In this document: positions 54,892-64,000 of the stretch, one piece after another
Position numbering within the stretch: the stretch's first letter is position 1
How the letters are laid out: the number at the start of each line of letters is the position of its first letter
DNA from: Ceratobasidium sp. AG-K
Lineage: Eukaryota; Basidiomycota; Agaricomycetes; Cantharellales; Ceratobasidiaceae
Assembly (NCBI GenBank): GCA_037039685.1
Contig: JAWNGF010000016.1
Coordinates: forward strand, 558,001 to 622,000
Direction: 5' to 3'
Length of the DNA stretch: 64,000 nt
Notes under the pieces: model-generated
Told to the model about the DNA's origin: nothing
The model's database searches: none
Seen by the model: the letters and a program-made list of their open reading frames with translations, nothing else
Made by a program: the position numbers and the translations under genes

Positions 54892-55505
54892 CTAAAATGG
54901 ATCATTGGGAGAGTCACTAGACCATTGACACTGGCACCAGCCCACTTGGAAAGTGCTGCCACAATCAGGAGCAATTGGAGGCTCTGGAGACCATCCACAA
55001 CAAGCCACAGGCCCCTCCAGGAGTGGTTGAGGCTCTGGGTATCGAAGAAGAGGTGGTTTGGGCTCTGGGTTGTCTCTGAGTGTGAGTCATTCAAAAGAAA
55101 CATGCAAATGCTTGTTGTTTCCAATGTAATGGTTGTATTTATACTTGCATATAGATCCTTTGACCTCCAGTGGGCAGTGTTGGTAGCAATGCCAAGAGCT
55201 GACCTTGTGCACCTTGCAGCAATCATGTGCAATGAAGTGATGCCAGCAATAGAAGGGACCACTGCACAGGGAAGTGGGATAGTTGCTGTTGCAGTGGTTC
55301 AAGTAGCCATAGTGCACATGGAAGAATCGGTTTGGCCCTGTGCACAAGCAGGCATGCATGGTCGCAGGAAGGATGAGCACAAAGTGCAGGTAGGGGATGT
55401 TGAGTCCAGTTTGCTCTTGAAGCCTTCTGGCATGTAGTGGAGACAGCTGTCCAGACTGCCCCAGCTGTTGGAGGGGGTGTTGTTGTGTGGACAATGAATG
55501 GGCAT
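54892..55505 (-). pseudogene. D5 copy of D-family ORF3
   Basis: 614 bases from ATG 55505 (MPIHCPHNNTPSNSWGSL) to TAG 54892-54894. A frame change after KLDS near 55400; beyond it MHACLCTGPNRFFHVHYGY, WHHFIAHD and SSWHCYQHCPLEV are readable, then SDWGSTFQVGWCQ in the Trp-rich tail. Supports the ~204-codon length of this ORF. Confidence 0.7.
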
Positions 55506-55559
55506 ATTGGAGAGCAGTGTAGGGCTTTTTAGAGAGCTTGGATAGATTGAGACAGGCAA

Positions 55560-58442
55560 GGGATGCCAGAAATCCAGGTTTTGAAGATTTGGACCTGCAT
55601 TTGCTGGCTGCCTTTTGATCCTTGGGCAGGAGGTGTGGAACTGGCTAATCCGGCCATGTGGGAGCAGGGAAATTGGTGTAGAAGTCCCATAAATTGCCCT
55701 CCAAGGACACAAGATCAGAAGCAGGCTCAAAAGTGTTGTCAAGTAGCCCATAGCCTTGCCAACAGACCCTGTACTTCCATATCCCATTTTCTAGCTTCCA
55801 ATCAATGAGTTTGTCAACCTCATACACTTCTTCCTCATCTACTGTGATCACAGGGGGTGGTTGTTGGAAGGTGCACTTGAAATCAGTGCCTTGCTTTGCC
55901 TCAGAGAGTAGAGCAGCATGGAAAACATCATGGATCTTCATCATCCCAGGCAGCTTCAAGCAATAAGCATGGGAGCCTATGCATTCCAAAACAGGGAAGG
56001 GACCACATGGCTGGTGATCCAGTTTCTTGTTTGGACATTGGGACTAGATGTGTGTGCCTAGTAACCAAACATTATCACCCACTTCAAATTTCAGTGGAGA
56101 AACTCCATGATCTGTTGCCTTGTAACATTTGTGAGGCCATTTCAGTGGTGCCTGGACCTCCTCAATCACCGCCCTGAGTTCTGCAGCCCTGTCATCAGCA
56201 ACAGGTGTTCCCACAGGTGACAGGCTTGGTGAGATGGCAGGAGAGTGGCCATACACAAGCTCAAAGGGAGATGATCCAGTGGCTTCCCTCTTGGAGTTAT
56301 TGTGACAGCTCTCAGCAAGAGGTAGCAAATGCCCCCAGTCTGTCTGCCTGTGATTGGTGAAAGCATGCAGATATGCCTCAAGCCATTGGCTCAGTCACTT
56401 GGTTTGGGCAATTGTTTGTGGATGGTAAGCAGTGAAAAATGCAGAGTCAATTTGCAGTGCCTTGTACAGTGCCTTGAGGAATTTTCTCTTGAAAGTTGAG
56501 CCTCTTTCTGAAGCTGTTTGCTTAGGAGTACCATGGAGACCCCAAACATTCTTGAGGAGGAGATCTGCCACACCTTCTGCTGTTGATGCTTCTTTGCAGG
56601 GGATGAAATGTGCCATTTTGGACAAGCAGTCAACAACAACAAGGATGGTATCAAATCCTTTGCTCTTGAGAAGTTTGACAATAATTATAGGAAATATCCT
56701 CCCAGAGGTCACCCGGAATTGACAGTGGCTGCAGATGAGCATGCTTCTCGGTGCCTTTGCTCTGTTCCCAGATTTCACAAGTGTCCACATAACAATTGAC
56801 TTTAAACTTCTTGGCAGGCCAGTAGTAGTGCCTAGATATCAGCTCTGCCATTCTTGCATGTCCTTGGTGACCAGGGGCTGGAGTACCATGGAAACAAGAT
56901 AGCAACTCCTGTTTGAGCACAGGTTCCTCTGGAACAGCAATTCTGCCTTGGTAGAACAAAACACCTTCACTAAGAGTGTAATCCTTGGACTTCTGAGCAA
57001 TGGAATACAGCAAAGTAAAGGGTTCACTGGCAGCAGAGATCCCCGTGTCAAGGCTAGGGTCATCACGAATGGCAACTTTGAGTTTCTCCAGGAAGGAGGC
57101 ACACATCATTGCAGAGAAGCTTGAATATTGTTCTGTCTGCAGCATCAGTTCAGGGAGAGGTTCTTCCACTCTGTGATCTGCGTGCCCAGCCAATGCATCT
57201 GGTTTCTGGGATTGTTTCCCTGGTCTCTGAGCAATGACAAAGTTGTAGGCTGCAAGAAGCAGGTGCCAGCAGGCATGGTGCCTATTGAATGTCCTAGCCA
57301 ATTTCCAGAACTCTAAGTTCTCATGATCAGTGAACACAGTAATTGATTGCTTGGTTCCTCCCAGGAAAATGCGCCATTGCTCCAAGGGCCGAATAATTGC
57401 TAGTAGCTCCTTATCATGGGTGTTGCAGTTCAGCTCAGCAGGAGAGAAACTAGCAGACATGAAGGCAACATGATGGAAGCATTCATCTTCCTCTCTTTGT
57501 GACAAGACAGCACCTAGGTTGGTTCCAGAAGCATCTGTTTCTAGGAAGTAAGGCAGCTTCTGATTGGGACATGCAAGTGCTGGGTTCCATGCAAATTGCT
57601 TCATGAAGCATTGTAGGGCAGCAGGAGCATTGCAAAGGCCAAAGGGCATAACCAAGTACTCAAACAAGCCATATTTTGTTCTGGAAGCAGGATTCCACTC
57701 ATCGCCTCCTTTGATGCACACATTGTGGAATCAATAGTGCAGATTCAGCTTTGTGAATATGTTGGCATGCTTGAGTTTTGCCACAAGGTTCTCTCAGTGG
57801 GGCAGGGGGTAGTGATCTTTAATGGTGTTGCTGTTACAACAACAATAATCAGTCACCAGTCTCATCTGATCAAGTCACATGGGAACAAACATCACAGGAG
57901 CACCTCCAGGTGAGTTGCTTGGCCTAATTTTCCCAGCATCCAGCTTAGCGTCAATGTACTGCTTGAGAACGGTGGACTCCTTGTGAGTCATAGGATTAAT
58001 ATGTCTTCAAGGAATGTGTTTTCTAGGCTCTAGGGTGATTTCACAGTCATAGGGACGATAAGGTAGCAGTTGGACAAAGAACTCATCAGCAAGTACCCTC
58101 AGGAAGTCTTGAAACATTGGGGAAACAATTTTGTGAAGGGAGGACGCTTCTGCCAGCCTAGCTTCCACAGATTTGCATGGAAGAATCTAAAGAGTGGACC
58201 AATTGATGTCAGGGTTAGCTTCTTCTAACCAGGGCATGCCTAGAATTATTTCTCTGTCTCCAAGCAGCAAGCAGTAGAAGGTTTGAGTGAAAGAACGTGA
58301 AATGGCCATGAATTTGCATGGGCATTTGAATCTGAAGGAGTTCCTGACTTCTTTGCCATTGATTCCAACATCATGGTTTGCTGCTGGCAGTTCAGTGAGA
58401 GTCAGGGAGTCACAACAAGCAAATTAGGGATCAATTAAGTGG
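55560..58442 (-). pseudogene. Pol of D5: protease, RT start, RNase H, integrase, chromodomain
   Basis: 58442-57740 encodes the protease body (LGMPWLEEANPDINW) and RT N-terminus (KIRPSNSPGGAPVMFVPM, RLVTDYCCCN) with several stops. A 356-codon open frame (57721-56651) starts within RT (GLFEYLVMPFGLCNAPAALQ) and jumps from QCFMK to WNPALACPNQKLPYF, deleting the catalytic core in frame, then RNase H and integrase zinc domain. Integrase core (56790-56395) keeps VVVDCLSKM but has SERGS and TIAQTK in place of SDRGS and TDGQTE. Chromodomain at 55740-55860 (EEVYEVDKLIDWKLENGIW). Confidence 0.88.
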
Positions 58443-58953
58443 TGGCACAACCTGCTCGGAGAAGGCCTGTTTGAGGGTAAATGAGCGGCTCTTAGGCATG
58501 GAAATCACTGAGAGGCTCCAAAAGATGTTGGATAACCTCCTCAGGGCAAAGTAGAGTGGGTAAATAACAAGGTACATCGTTCTTGGGGTTCCAAGGCGAT
58601 TTCCCTTGCATCTTTTATAGCAAGCAGAAGAAAGGAAGCGCTATCTGCATGGGGAAAGCACAACAGTCCACAAGGAGCATGAAAGGAACTTCAGAACAAG
58701 AAGAGTGCATAGCACATGGGGATCAATGCGCAGCGCTCTGGAAAAATCACAAACCGGAGGATTCATTCCACTAATCCACGGGAACAAAGGGCTAAGCGAG
58801 AGAAGCAATAACAAAGGAGTAAACAACAAAACAATCTATGTGGCAGCCAACAACCACACAACAGGGGGAAAACAACAAACACACCAACAAAGGCAGCACA
58901 AAAGCAATGGAGGTGCAACACACAGACCATTGTCAGGAGCATGGCTTGTGACA
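58443..58953 (-). repeat. Solo D LTR inside D5 protease
   Basis: 511 bp; flanks AGTGG and AGTTG match at four of five bases. It separates the catalytic LLDSG (58964-58980) from the next protease residues (ANLIDP). Shares an exact 210-bp tract with the D5 5' LTR. Confidence 0.9.
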
Positions 58954-59616
58954 AGTTGGCAGATCAACCAGAGTCAAGCAAAGCAGAATAGGAGTCTGTG
59001 TTTCCCTGAATGTCAATAAGTGCAATGGGGGTTGTATTTTCATGAAGAGCAGCACAAAACAGTGGTTCTAAAGACAAAGGAGTATTATTGGCACATGTAA
59101 ACACAGTACAACCAAGCTCAGACACCTCCCAATTGCTGAGAGATTCCACAACTTCCACCATGGTCCCTGCATTTCCAAGCTCCTTTTTGCGGGTCTCCAC
59201 ATGCCATCCCGTTTTGCAGTCCTCAAACCTGTGATTTCCACCACATTTGATGAATTGCCCAACAGTGCAACACTTGTCCTTGATTTCCTGGGTAACAAAG
59301 CCTGTGGACTTGTCCTAAGTGGGTCCAGAAATAGTGAGTGTGCTTCCTGAAGCTTGGCAGGCTTCAAACAGGGTGTTGTCAATCAAACAAGCAGTGGAGA
59401 TGAGTTATGGCCAATTTGCACTCCATAGAGGCGCCTGAAGATGATGACACGCTTGGAGAAGATGGGGTTGAGAATGGGACTGGTTAGGCTGCTGAGGATG
59501 GGCCTAGGAATGTGCCTGTTGATGGTTTGGACAATGTGTAGCTGATGAGAGCAATAGACAGCCAGTTGGGGGTGGTGTGGATGGCTACTGCCAAGTAAGA
59601 ACAATTTGCAATAGTT
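58954..59616 (-). pseudogene. D5 gag end and protease start
   Basis: Frame 59200-58964 gives a linker and LHENTTPIALIDIQ then SYSALLDSG, the protease active site, followed by a TGA and the LTR. Upstream in another phase is a zinc-knuckle remnant (FIKCGGNHRFEDC, first Cys apparently lost) near 59215-59260, and the gag leader part INRHIPRPILSSLTSPILNP at 59400-59560. Most of gag, including the capsid-like domain, is missing. Confidence 0.75.
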
Positions 59617-60098
59617 CAACATGCTCAGAGCAGGGTGGTTTGAGATTCATGAGCAGCTCTTAGGCCTGGAAATCACTGAGACACTCCAAAAGATGTTGGA
59701 TAACCTCCTCAGGGTGAAGTAGAGTGGGTAAATAACAAGGTACATCGTTCTTGGGGTTCCAAGGCGATTTCCCTTGCATCTTTTATAGCAAGCAGAAGAA
59801 AGGAAGCGCTATCTGCATGGGGAAAGCACAACAGTCCACAAGGAGCATGAAAGGAACTTCAGAACAAGAAGAGTGCATAGCACATGGGGATCAATGCGCA
59901 GCGCTCTGGAAAAATCACAAACCGGAGTGTACATGTCACTCAGCCAGGTGTGCAAATAACTAAGCAAGGGAAGTCACAGCAAAGGAGCAACACTCAAAAC
60001 ACAGTATGTGGCAGAGGATAACCATAACAAAGAGGCGGAACAGCACACAAAGCACTGAAGCACAACATACTCCATTGTCAGGAGCATGGCTTGTGACA
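59617..60098 (-). repeat. D5 5' LTR
   Basis: Inverted D LTR; left end degenerate (AACATGCTCAGAG where others have TGTCACAACCTGCTC), right end CTTGTGACA at 60098. The start is approximate. Confidence 0.85.
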
Positions 60099-61322
60099 CA
60101 TTTGGGTAATGAACATTTCTGGTCCTTCCCCATCTTTCCCGCCAAAGGCTTCAGGTCTGGTTATGTTTTGATGTTGAGATGGTTGTCTAATTCTTTGGGT
60201 TTTTCAGTCAGCATTCAAGCCTTTCAATCCGTTTGCACACTTCTTGTCATGTTGATTCCGCTTTGAATGATCCTAGCAAAGGTGTCCTAGCTGATGGGGC
60301 CTGTTGGGAGGCTCCATCCAGCTCTTCCCGGAGGTTCCCTAGCAAAGCTTGGATTTCCATGATTCCTCATGGAATGTCATTAGCCTTTTCTCTGGTTTGG
60401 TCCAGGTCTGTGTTGAACATTTTGTTCCATGCATTTTGTCAGTTACTTGAAAGTTCTACTTCTTGCTGGATATTCTGGACAATTCCCTGAGTGTTTGGGG
60501 CTTCATTAATGATTTGAAGTGCATCTTGACCAATAAGAAAACTGTTGTTTTCAGAGTTGCAGGCTGCATTAAGAATTAGGGTTGGGGTTGCCTGCATGTT
60601 TGTCATTGTTTGATTGAGGATCTGGTAATTGTTGCCTAGTAATCTTGTTTCTTGTTCTAACCTTGTAAGTCTCCGATTGCATGCAGTCCATAGTCCTTTG
60701 ATGACCCTGAGTACAGTGTTGAATGTTCTGATAAGGAGGTCATCCATTTTGTCCAGGTCTCCACTGCAAGTTCACCATGAGCTTGAACTGGAGCCTGAGC
60801 TTGGAGGGTCTTCTGGTCTCCCTTGCAATACTGCTTCCCCATAGCATGGTGCTGGAATAGCAGGGGTTGAAGTTTGTGTGCATCTCCCTATGCTTCCAGC
60901 TGGCACTGGACCTACTGGGGTGACAGTTCAACCGATTTGTGGGATGTCTGGAGTTGGGGGTGGCCAAATTGGTTCTATCAAGACTCCCCCATGTGGTTCT
61001 AGTTGAGGGGCAAAATGGTTTGCTCCAAGTATACTCCTTTGTATTGATGTGCTAGGTCTTGCTGGTGATCCTACCCTGATTACAACAGATAGTGGGTTAT
61101 ATGTTTCATCTCCTGGTTCTCTATTGATGATTGTGTTTTCATTTGATTCTTTGAGAGTCCAACTTCTGATTCAAATATACCTGGGATTGATGCCCTGCTT
61201 GTTGATGTATGATCATAGCTTTGTTGAGGGATGATGTTTGCCTAGTCAATCTGCTTGGGCCTCTTTGTATGCTGGATGTAATGGATTTTGGCTTTGAGCC
61301 TGTGTCCTCTTGAATGGACATG
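60099..61322 (-). pseudogene. Gag N-terminal region of element H2, truncated
   Basis: ATG at about 61322 (MSIQEDTGSKPKSITSSIQR), 17 bases inside the LTR end, opens a Ser/Thr/Gln-rich frame. After frame changes a helical, coiled-coil-like part follows (60747-60439: WTACNRRLTRLEQETRLLGN, IVQNIQQEVEL). Layout resembles the N-terminal half of E gag, but sequence differs. Cut at 60098 by the D5 LTR. Several stops. Confidence 0.55.
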
Positions 61323-61338
61323 ATAATGAAGCTTGGTT

Positions 61339-61774
61339 TGTAATGTTTTAAGCTTCTTCTTGATAGCAATGAGACAAGCTGCAAGGGAGAGTGGATGGCA
61401 CTAAGACCTATGATACATCATGTATTGCACCACACTTAAGTAGCTGTAGACTCTTGAGGGTAGGGGTGGTTCAGAGTGTCACTCAGAGGGGATGTTTGAT
61501 GAGACAAAACAATCTGGGGTTACCAGGCTTGTTGGTCCAGTATATATATTCAAAATGTGCACAAGTCATAGTATGCACAGCAAACAAGTCATACAGTCCA
61601 AGCCGGTCAGGAGGGTCCATGTGAGTCATGCTGTGTGAAAACACATGACTTATACAAAGCACAGTCCCATTACACAATGTAACAGATAACCACAAGGATG
61701 TGGCAATGCAGCTCAAACATAAGACAAACAAAACAACAAGAGACAAGTCCAATGGCAGTGAGCTCTCTCACAAC
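61339..61774 (-). repeat. H2 5' LTR
   Basis: On the minus strand begins TGTTGTGAGAG at 61774, has a TATA motif (ATATATATACTGG, near 61545) and ends CATTACA at 61339; 436 bp with TG...CA ends, followed closely by the gag ATG. No second copy in the window. Confidence 0.65.
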
Positions 61775-61997
61775 AGTTTCCCCTTCCAGCTTTCCTTCCT
61801 GAGCCTTTCCATTGTTTAGTTCAGCTAATGGCTCCATTTTTCCCTAATTATAGCATAAGTATATGAAGCTTGACAAGAGGTTAAACACAAACTTAGATGA
61901 TTGGCTATGAAGCATAGATTGGTAAGACACAGAAGTTTACAGAGATTGGTATGACACACCTAGGCTTGTGCAAAAGGATGCAGGTGGGAGGACCAAG
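61775..61997. other. Gene-free spacer
   Basis: About 220 bases, AT-rich, no feature seen. Confidence 0.3.
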
Positions 61998-62020
61998 TGT
62001 TGCAACCCAACACTATGATG
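61998..62020 (-). repeat. 23-bp remnant of a B LTR end
   Basis: TGTTGCAACCCAACACTATG and three more bases equal the inverted terminal 23 bases of the B LTR (8540-8562), then the text switches to RT coding sequence. Confidence 0.7.
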
Positions 62021-64000
62021 TGCATTCATAAGTCCTAAAGGACATGACCCTGTATTTGTAATGTCTCCCCTTGGTTCTCAATGCTGTTTCCATTGATTGA
62101 GTTCTTTGATGCCAATGTTATTGAACCCTCACTGTATGTCCAATTGTGTCAAGATTTTGGCTTCCTTCAGTTTTTCCAAATGGTCCTCCTGTAGGGGAAG
62201 GGGAAATTGATCAGGTATAGTGACTTCGTTGACACCTCTGCAATCAACCACCAATCGCAAATGTTCCTCCAGCATCATTGGTGCTGTGTTTTCATCTGGA
62301 TGCTTCTTAACAAAGAATGCTGGTGAAGTGATTGGTATTTTGCTTAGTACAATTTCGCCTGCTGCGAATTCCTCCTCTATGTGTTTTTGCAGTACATGAG
62401 TTTCCATTGGCTAAAGAGGGCATGTTTGTGCTGGTTTAGGCAGTTCTGCAGCTGGCTTGAAGTTGATTTTGCAGTCCCATTCCCAGTGTGGTGGTAATTC
62501 CTTGAATAGTTCTTCACTGAAAACTGTCTTGAGATCCTAGGATTCTTCTAGTATTTCTGCTAGATGCACTGCTTTGGCTGTGATGGGTTCCTTTCATCAG
62601 GTAATCACCTTTGTTTCCCAATTAATTCAGGGTTGGCTTCTGATAACCATGTCATTCCTATGGGTAAGGAGGATTCTCCAGTCGGCATGGGATAGCATTG
62701 CTGTGTGAAGTTTCTTCCCAGGACTTCAGGGGTAAGATGGACCTTGTATTGTAGGGTAGTGTGCAATTTTTTCCATTGATTCCTCTGACCTCCCTGGCCT
62801 TGGGAAATTTGATAAGACGGATAAAATGTTTCCAGCAGAAGGTGATGTTGATAAGTTTTTGGTTGAGCCAGCCATAGTCAATAAGCGTGGGAGTTGGGTC
62901 CATGATTCCATTGATCAGAGTTGAGACAAGTGGTAATTCATTTGTTGCTCTATAGTACATTTGTTTCTTTGAGATCAAGGGTATCTGGGTAGCCTCTGAC
63001 ATGGTGGCAGAGCACCCCAGGCTTTTTCCAACTCCTGTTTGCTGTTGCATGCATCTTCTAGATCTCCTGCCTTGGCCTTCTCCTTTCCTACATGTGAAGG
63101 TGTATGTCGTTCCTTCCACCCATTCTTGCATTGTCATAGAAAGTGGTCCTTTGATCTGCATTTGATGCATGCTCCTTATTGATGAGAGTGCTTCTTTGTT
63201 TCTTCAGGAACTAACTTGGTTCCTCACCTTGAGTTCTGCCACTCTGAGGGTTCATCCCCTTGCTGCCCTGACCAGCTTGATTGTTTGCTTGACCTCTGTA
63301 TTCCTTGGTGTATCTGGATCTGTAACCCTGCCTTGCTTTTAGAAGTTGGTCATTTTTGATTGTTGCTGCTACAGGTCCAGCAAAGCTAAGGTTCTTGATG
63401 TTGTCACTCATCAGGCAAAAGAGACTAGTTCTGCTAGAAGTTCTGGGGCTAGCCCTTGTTTGAAGGTCGCCTTGTATGCTGCATCTCCAATATTGGTAAG
63501 GGCTTTATGACTTCTGAATTCCATCATGTAGGATGTAAGGACAGTGTCAATGTGTCCCTTCATCTGGTTTGTTATGAGTTTCCCAGATGCTTGTTCCTTG
63601 GCCATTGGGTTCCTAAATTGAGAAGGAAATCTTCCCTTGTGTTTGACCAGGAATAGATTGCATCTGTGTTGCTGGTGTAAACAGGATTTAGGTACATCCT
63701 CTCAATGTGATTGAATACCCATACCATTGCTTCTTCATGTTTCATATTGCTAAGGAATGTGGTATTCTTCTTTGGTTGTTATTGAAGACTTTTCCATGGA
63801 TTTGAAGTGAGTTTCCGTCAGAGTGATGAAACAATTGGCTTCTGTTCCTCTTTTCCCATTGTATGCATCTGGCTTCTTGTCAATTGTGGAACAATCCTTG
63901 CTTTCTGTGATGTCGTCTCCAATATCTTCATAGAAGCCAAATTCTTGCTGCAATTTGTGCTAGGATCCTTCTTCTCTTTCTTTTTTGCAGCATATTCCTT
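62021..64000 (-). pseudogene. Element H1 gag-pol fragment (gag, protease, RT N-terminus)
   Basis: Minus strand, cut at the right by the window edge. Capsid-like gag at 63953-63420 (KPDAYNGKRGTEANCF, YMMEFRSHKALTNIGD, FKQGLAPELLAELVSF), CCHC knuckle near 63130-63175 (CIKCRSKDHFL*QC with a TGA inside), protease near 62950-62700 (YYRATNELPLVSTLINGIMD, TLIDYG where DSG is expected), RT N-terminus at 62407-62129 (RLVVDCRGVNEVTIPDQFPL) continuing with changes to about 62021. Protease text resembles that of the E family. Many stops and frame changes. Confidence 0.8.

Larger units (their letters stand above)
54394..60098 (-). mobile_element. Element D5: D chromovirus with RT-core deletion and a solo LTR insert
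   Basis: Minus strand: 5' LTR 59617-60098, gag end and protease start, [solo LTR 58443-58953], protease, RT N-terminus, joined to RNase H, integrase, chromodomain, ORF3, 3' LTR 54394-54881. Flanks ACAAC and CATTT do not match, so ends may have recombined. Confidence 0.85.

Noticed and set aside
60439..60747. H2 coiled-coil frame considered as a stand-alone host gene
   Set aside because: It lies directly downstream of an LTR with TATA box and matches the layout of retroelement Gag N-termini; truncation by the D5 LTR explains its end.

Overview
The window is a stack of nested fungal transposable elements. I see no ordinary host gene, rRNA, tRNA or CRISPR array. Almost all coding matter is Ty3/Gypsy LTR retrotransposon (gag with CCHC knuckle, retropepsin, RT, RNase H, integrase), and several pol genes end in a chromodomain, so they are chromoviruses. 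One Tc1/mariner DNA transposon is also present. The family mix suggests a filamentous fungus, most likely a basidiomycete; the species cannot be told from the sequence. The density of insertions and solo LTRs is that of a heterochromatic, possibly pericentromeric, block (inference).

I name the families A to H for convenience. Left part (1-8562): the 3' end of a B element (an unrecognised ORF tail, an intact 254-aa ORF, 3' LTR) is split by a nearly complete A element (81-7023, TSD CTGGC). Next (8563-30160): a decayed minus-strand reading frame J was hit by a very large F element (minus, 8685-27652) and by a solo B LTR (28035-28950) that itself carries a solo C LTR (28415-28827). F was in turn hit by E1 (9618-16377, TSD CTGTA) and holds a mosaic of G gag, an inverted coiled-coil fragment, an integrase and a C LTR (17838-21285).

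Right part (30492-60098): D-family country. D3 (minus) carries a solo D LTR which contains a complete Tc1/mariner element. D4 is a 3' fragment whose ORF3 is split by a solo A LTR (TSD ATCCC). D6 is a decayed remnant. D1 (40843-54197) contains a solo D LTR (TSD AGCCT) and the whole E2 element (minus, 44214-52183, TSD CAATG). D5 (minus, 54394-60098) contains one more solo D LTR. The end (60099-64000) holds two minus-strand fragments of an H family.

Most genes are broken by stops (often TGA where relatives encode Arg), frameshifts or internal deletions. The most intact coding unit is the E2 pol. E1 has lost RT and RNase H by an in-frame 1,161-bp deletion. Two things stand out. First, families B, D and E (and probably F) each carry a different extra ORF between pol and the 3' LTR; the D and E versions have Cys/His motifs and conserved positions but I recognise no known domain. 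Second, the independently inserted E1 and E2 share in-frame TGA codons at the same two places (mid-gag, and between integrase and chromodomain), and the E2 gag stop sits in a UGA-CUA context known to favour readthrough.
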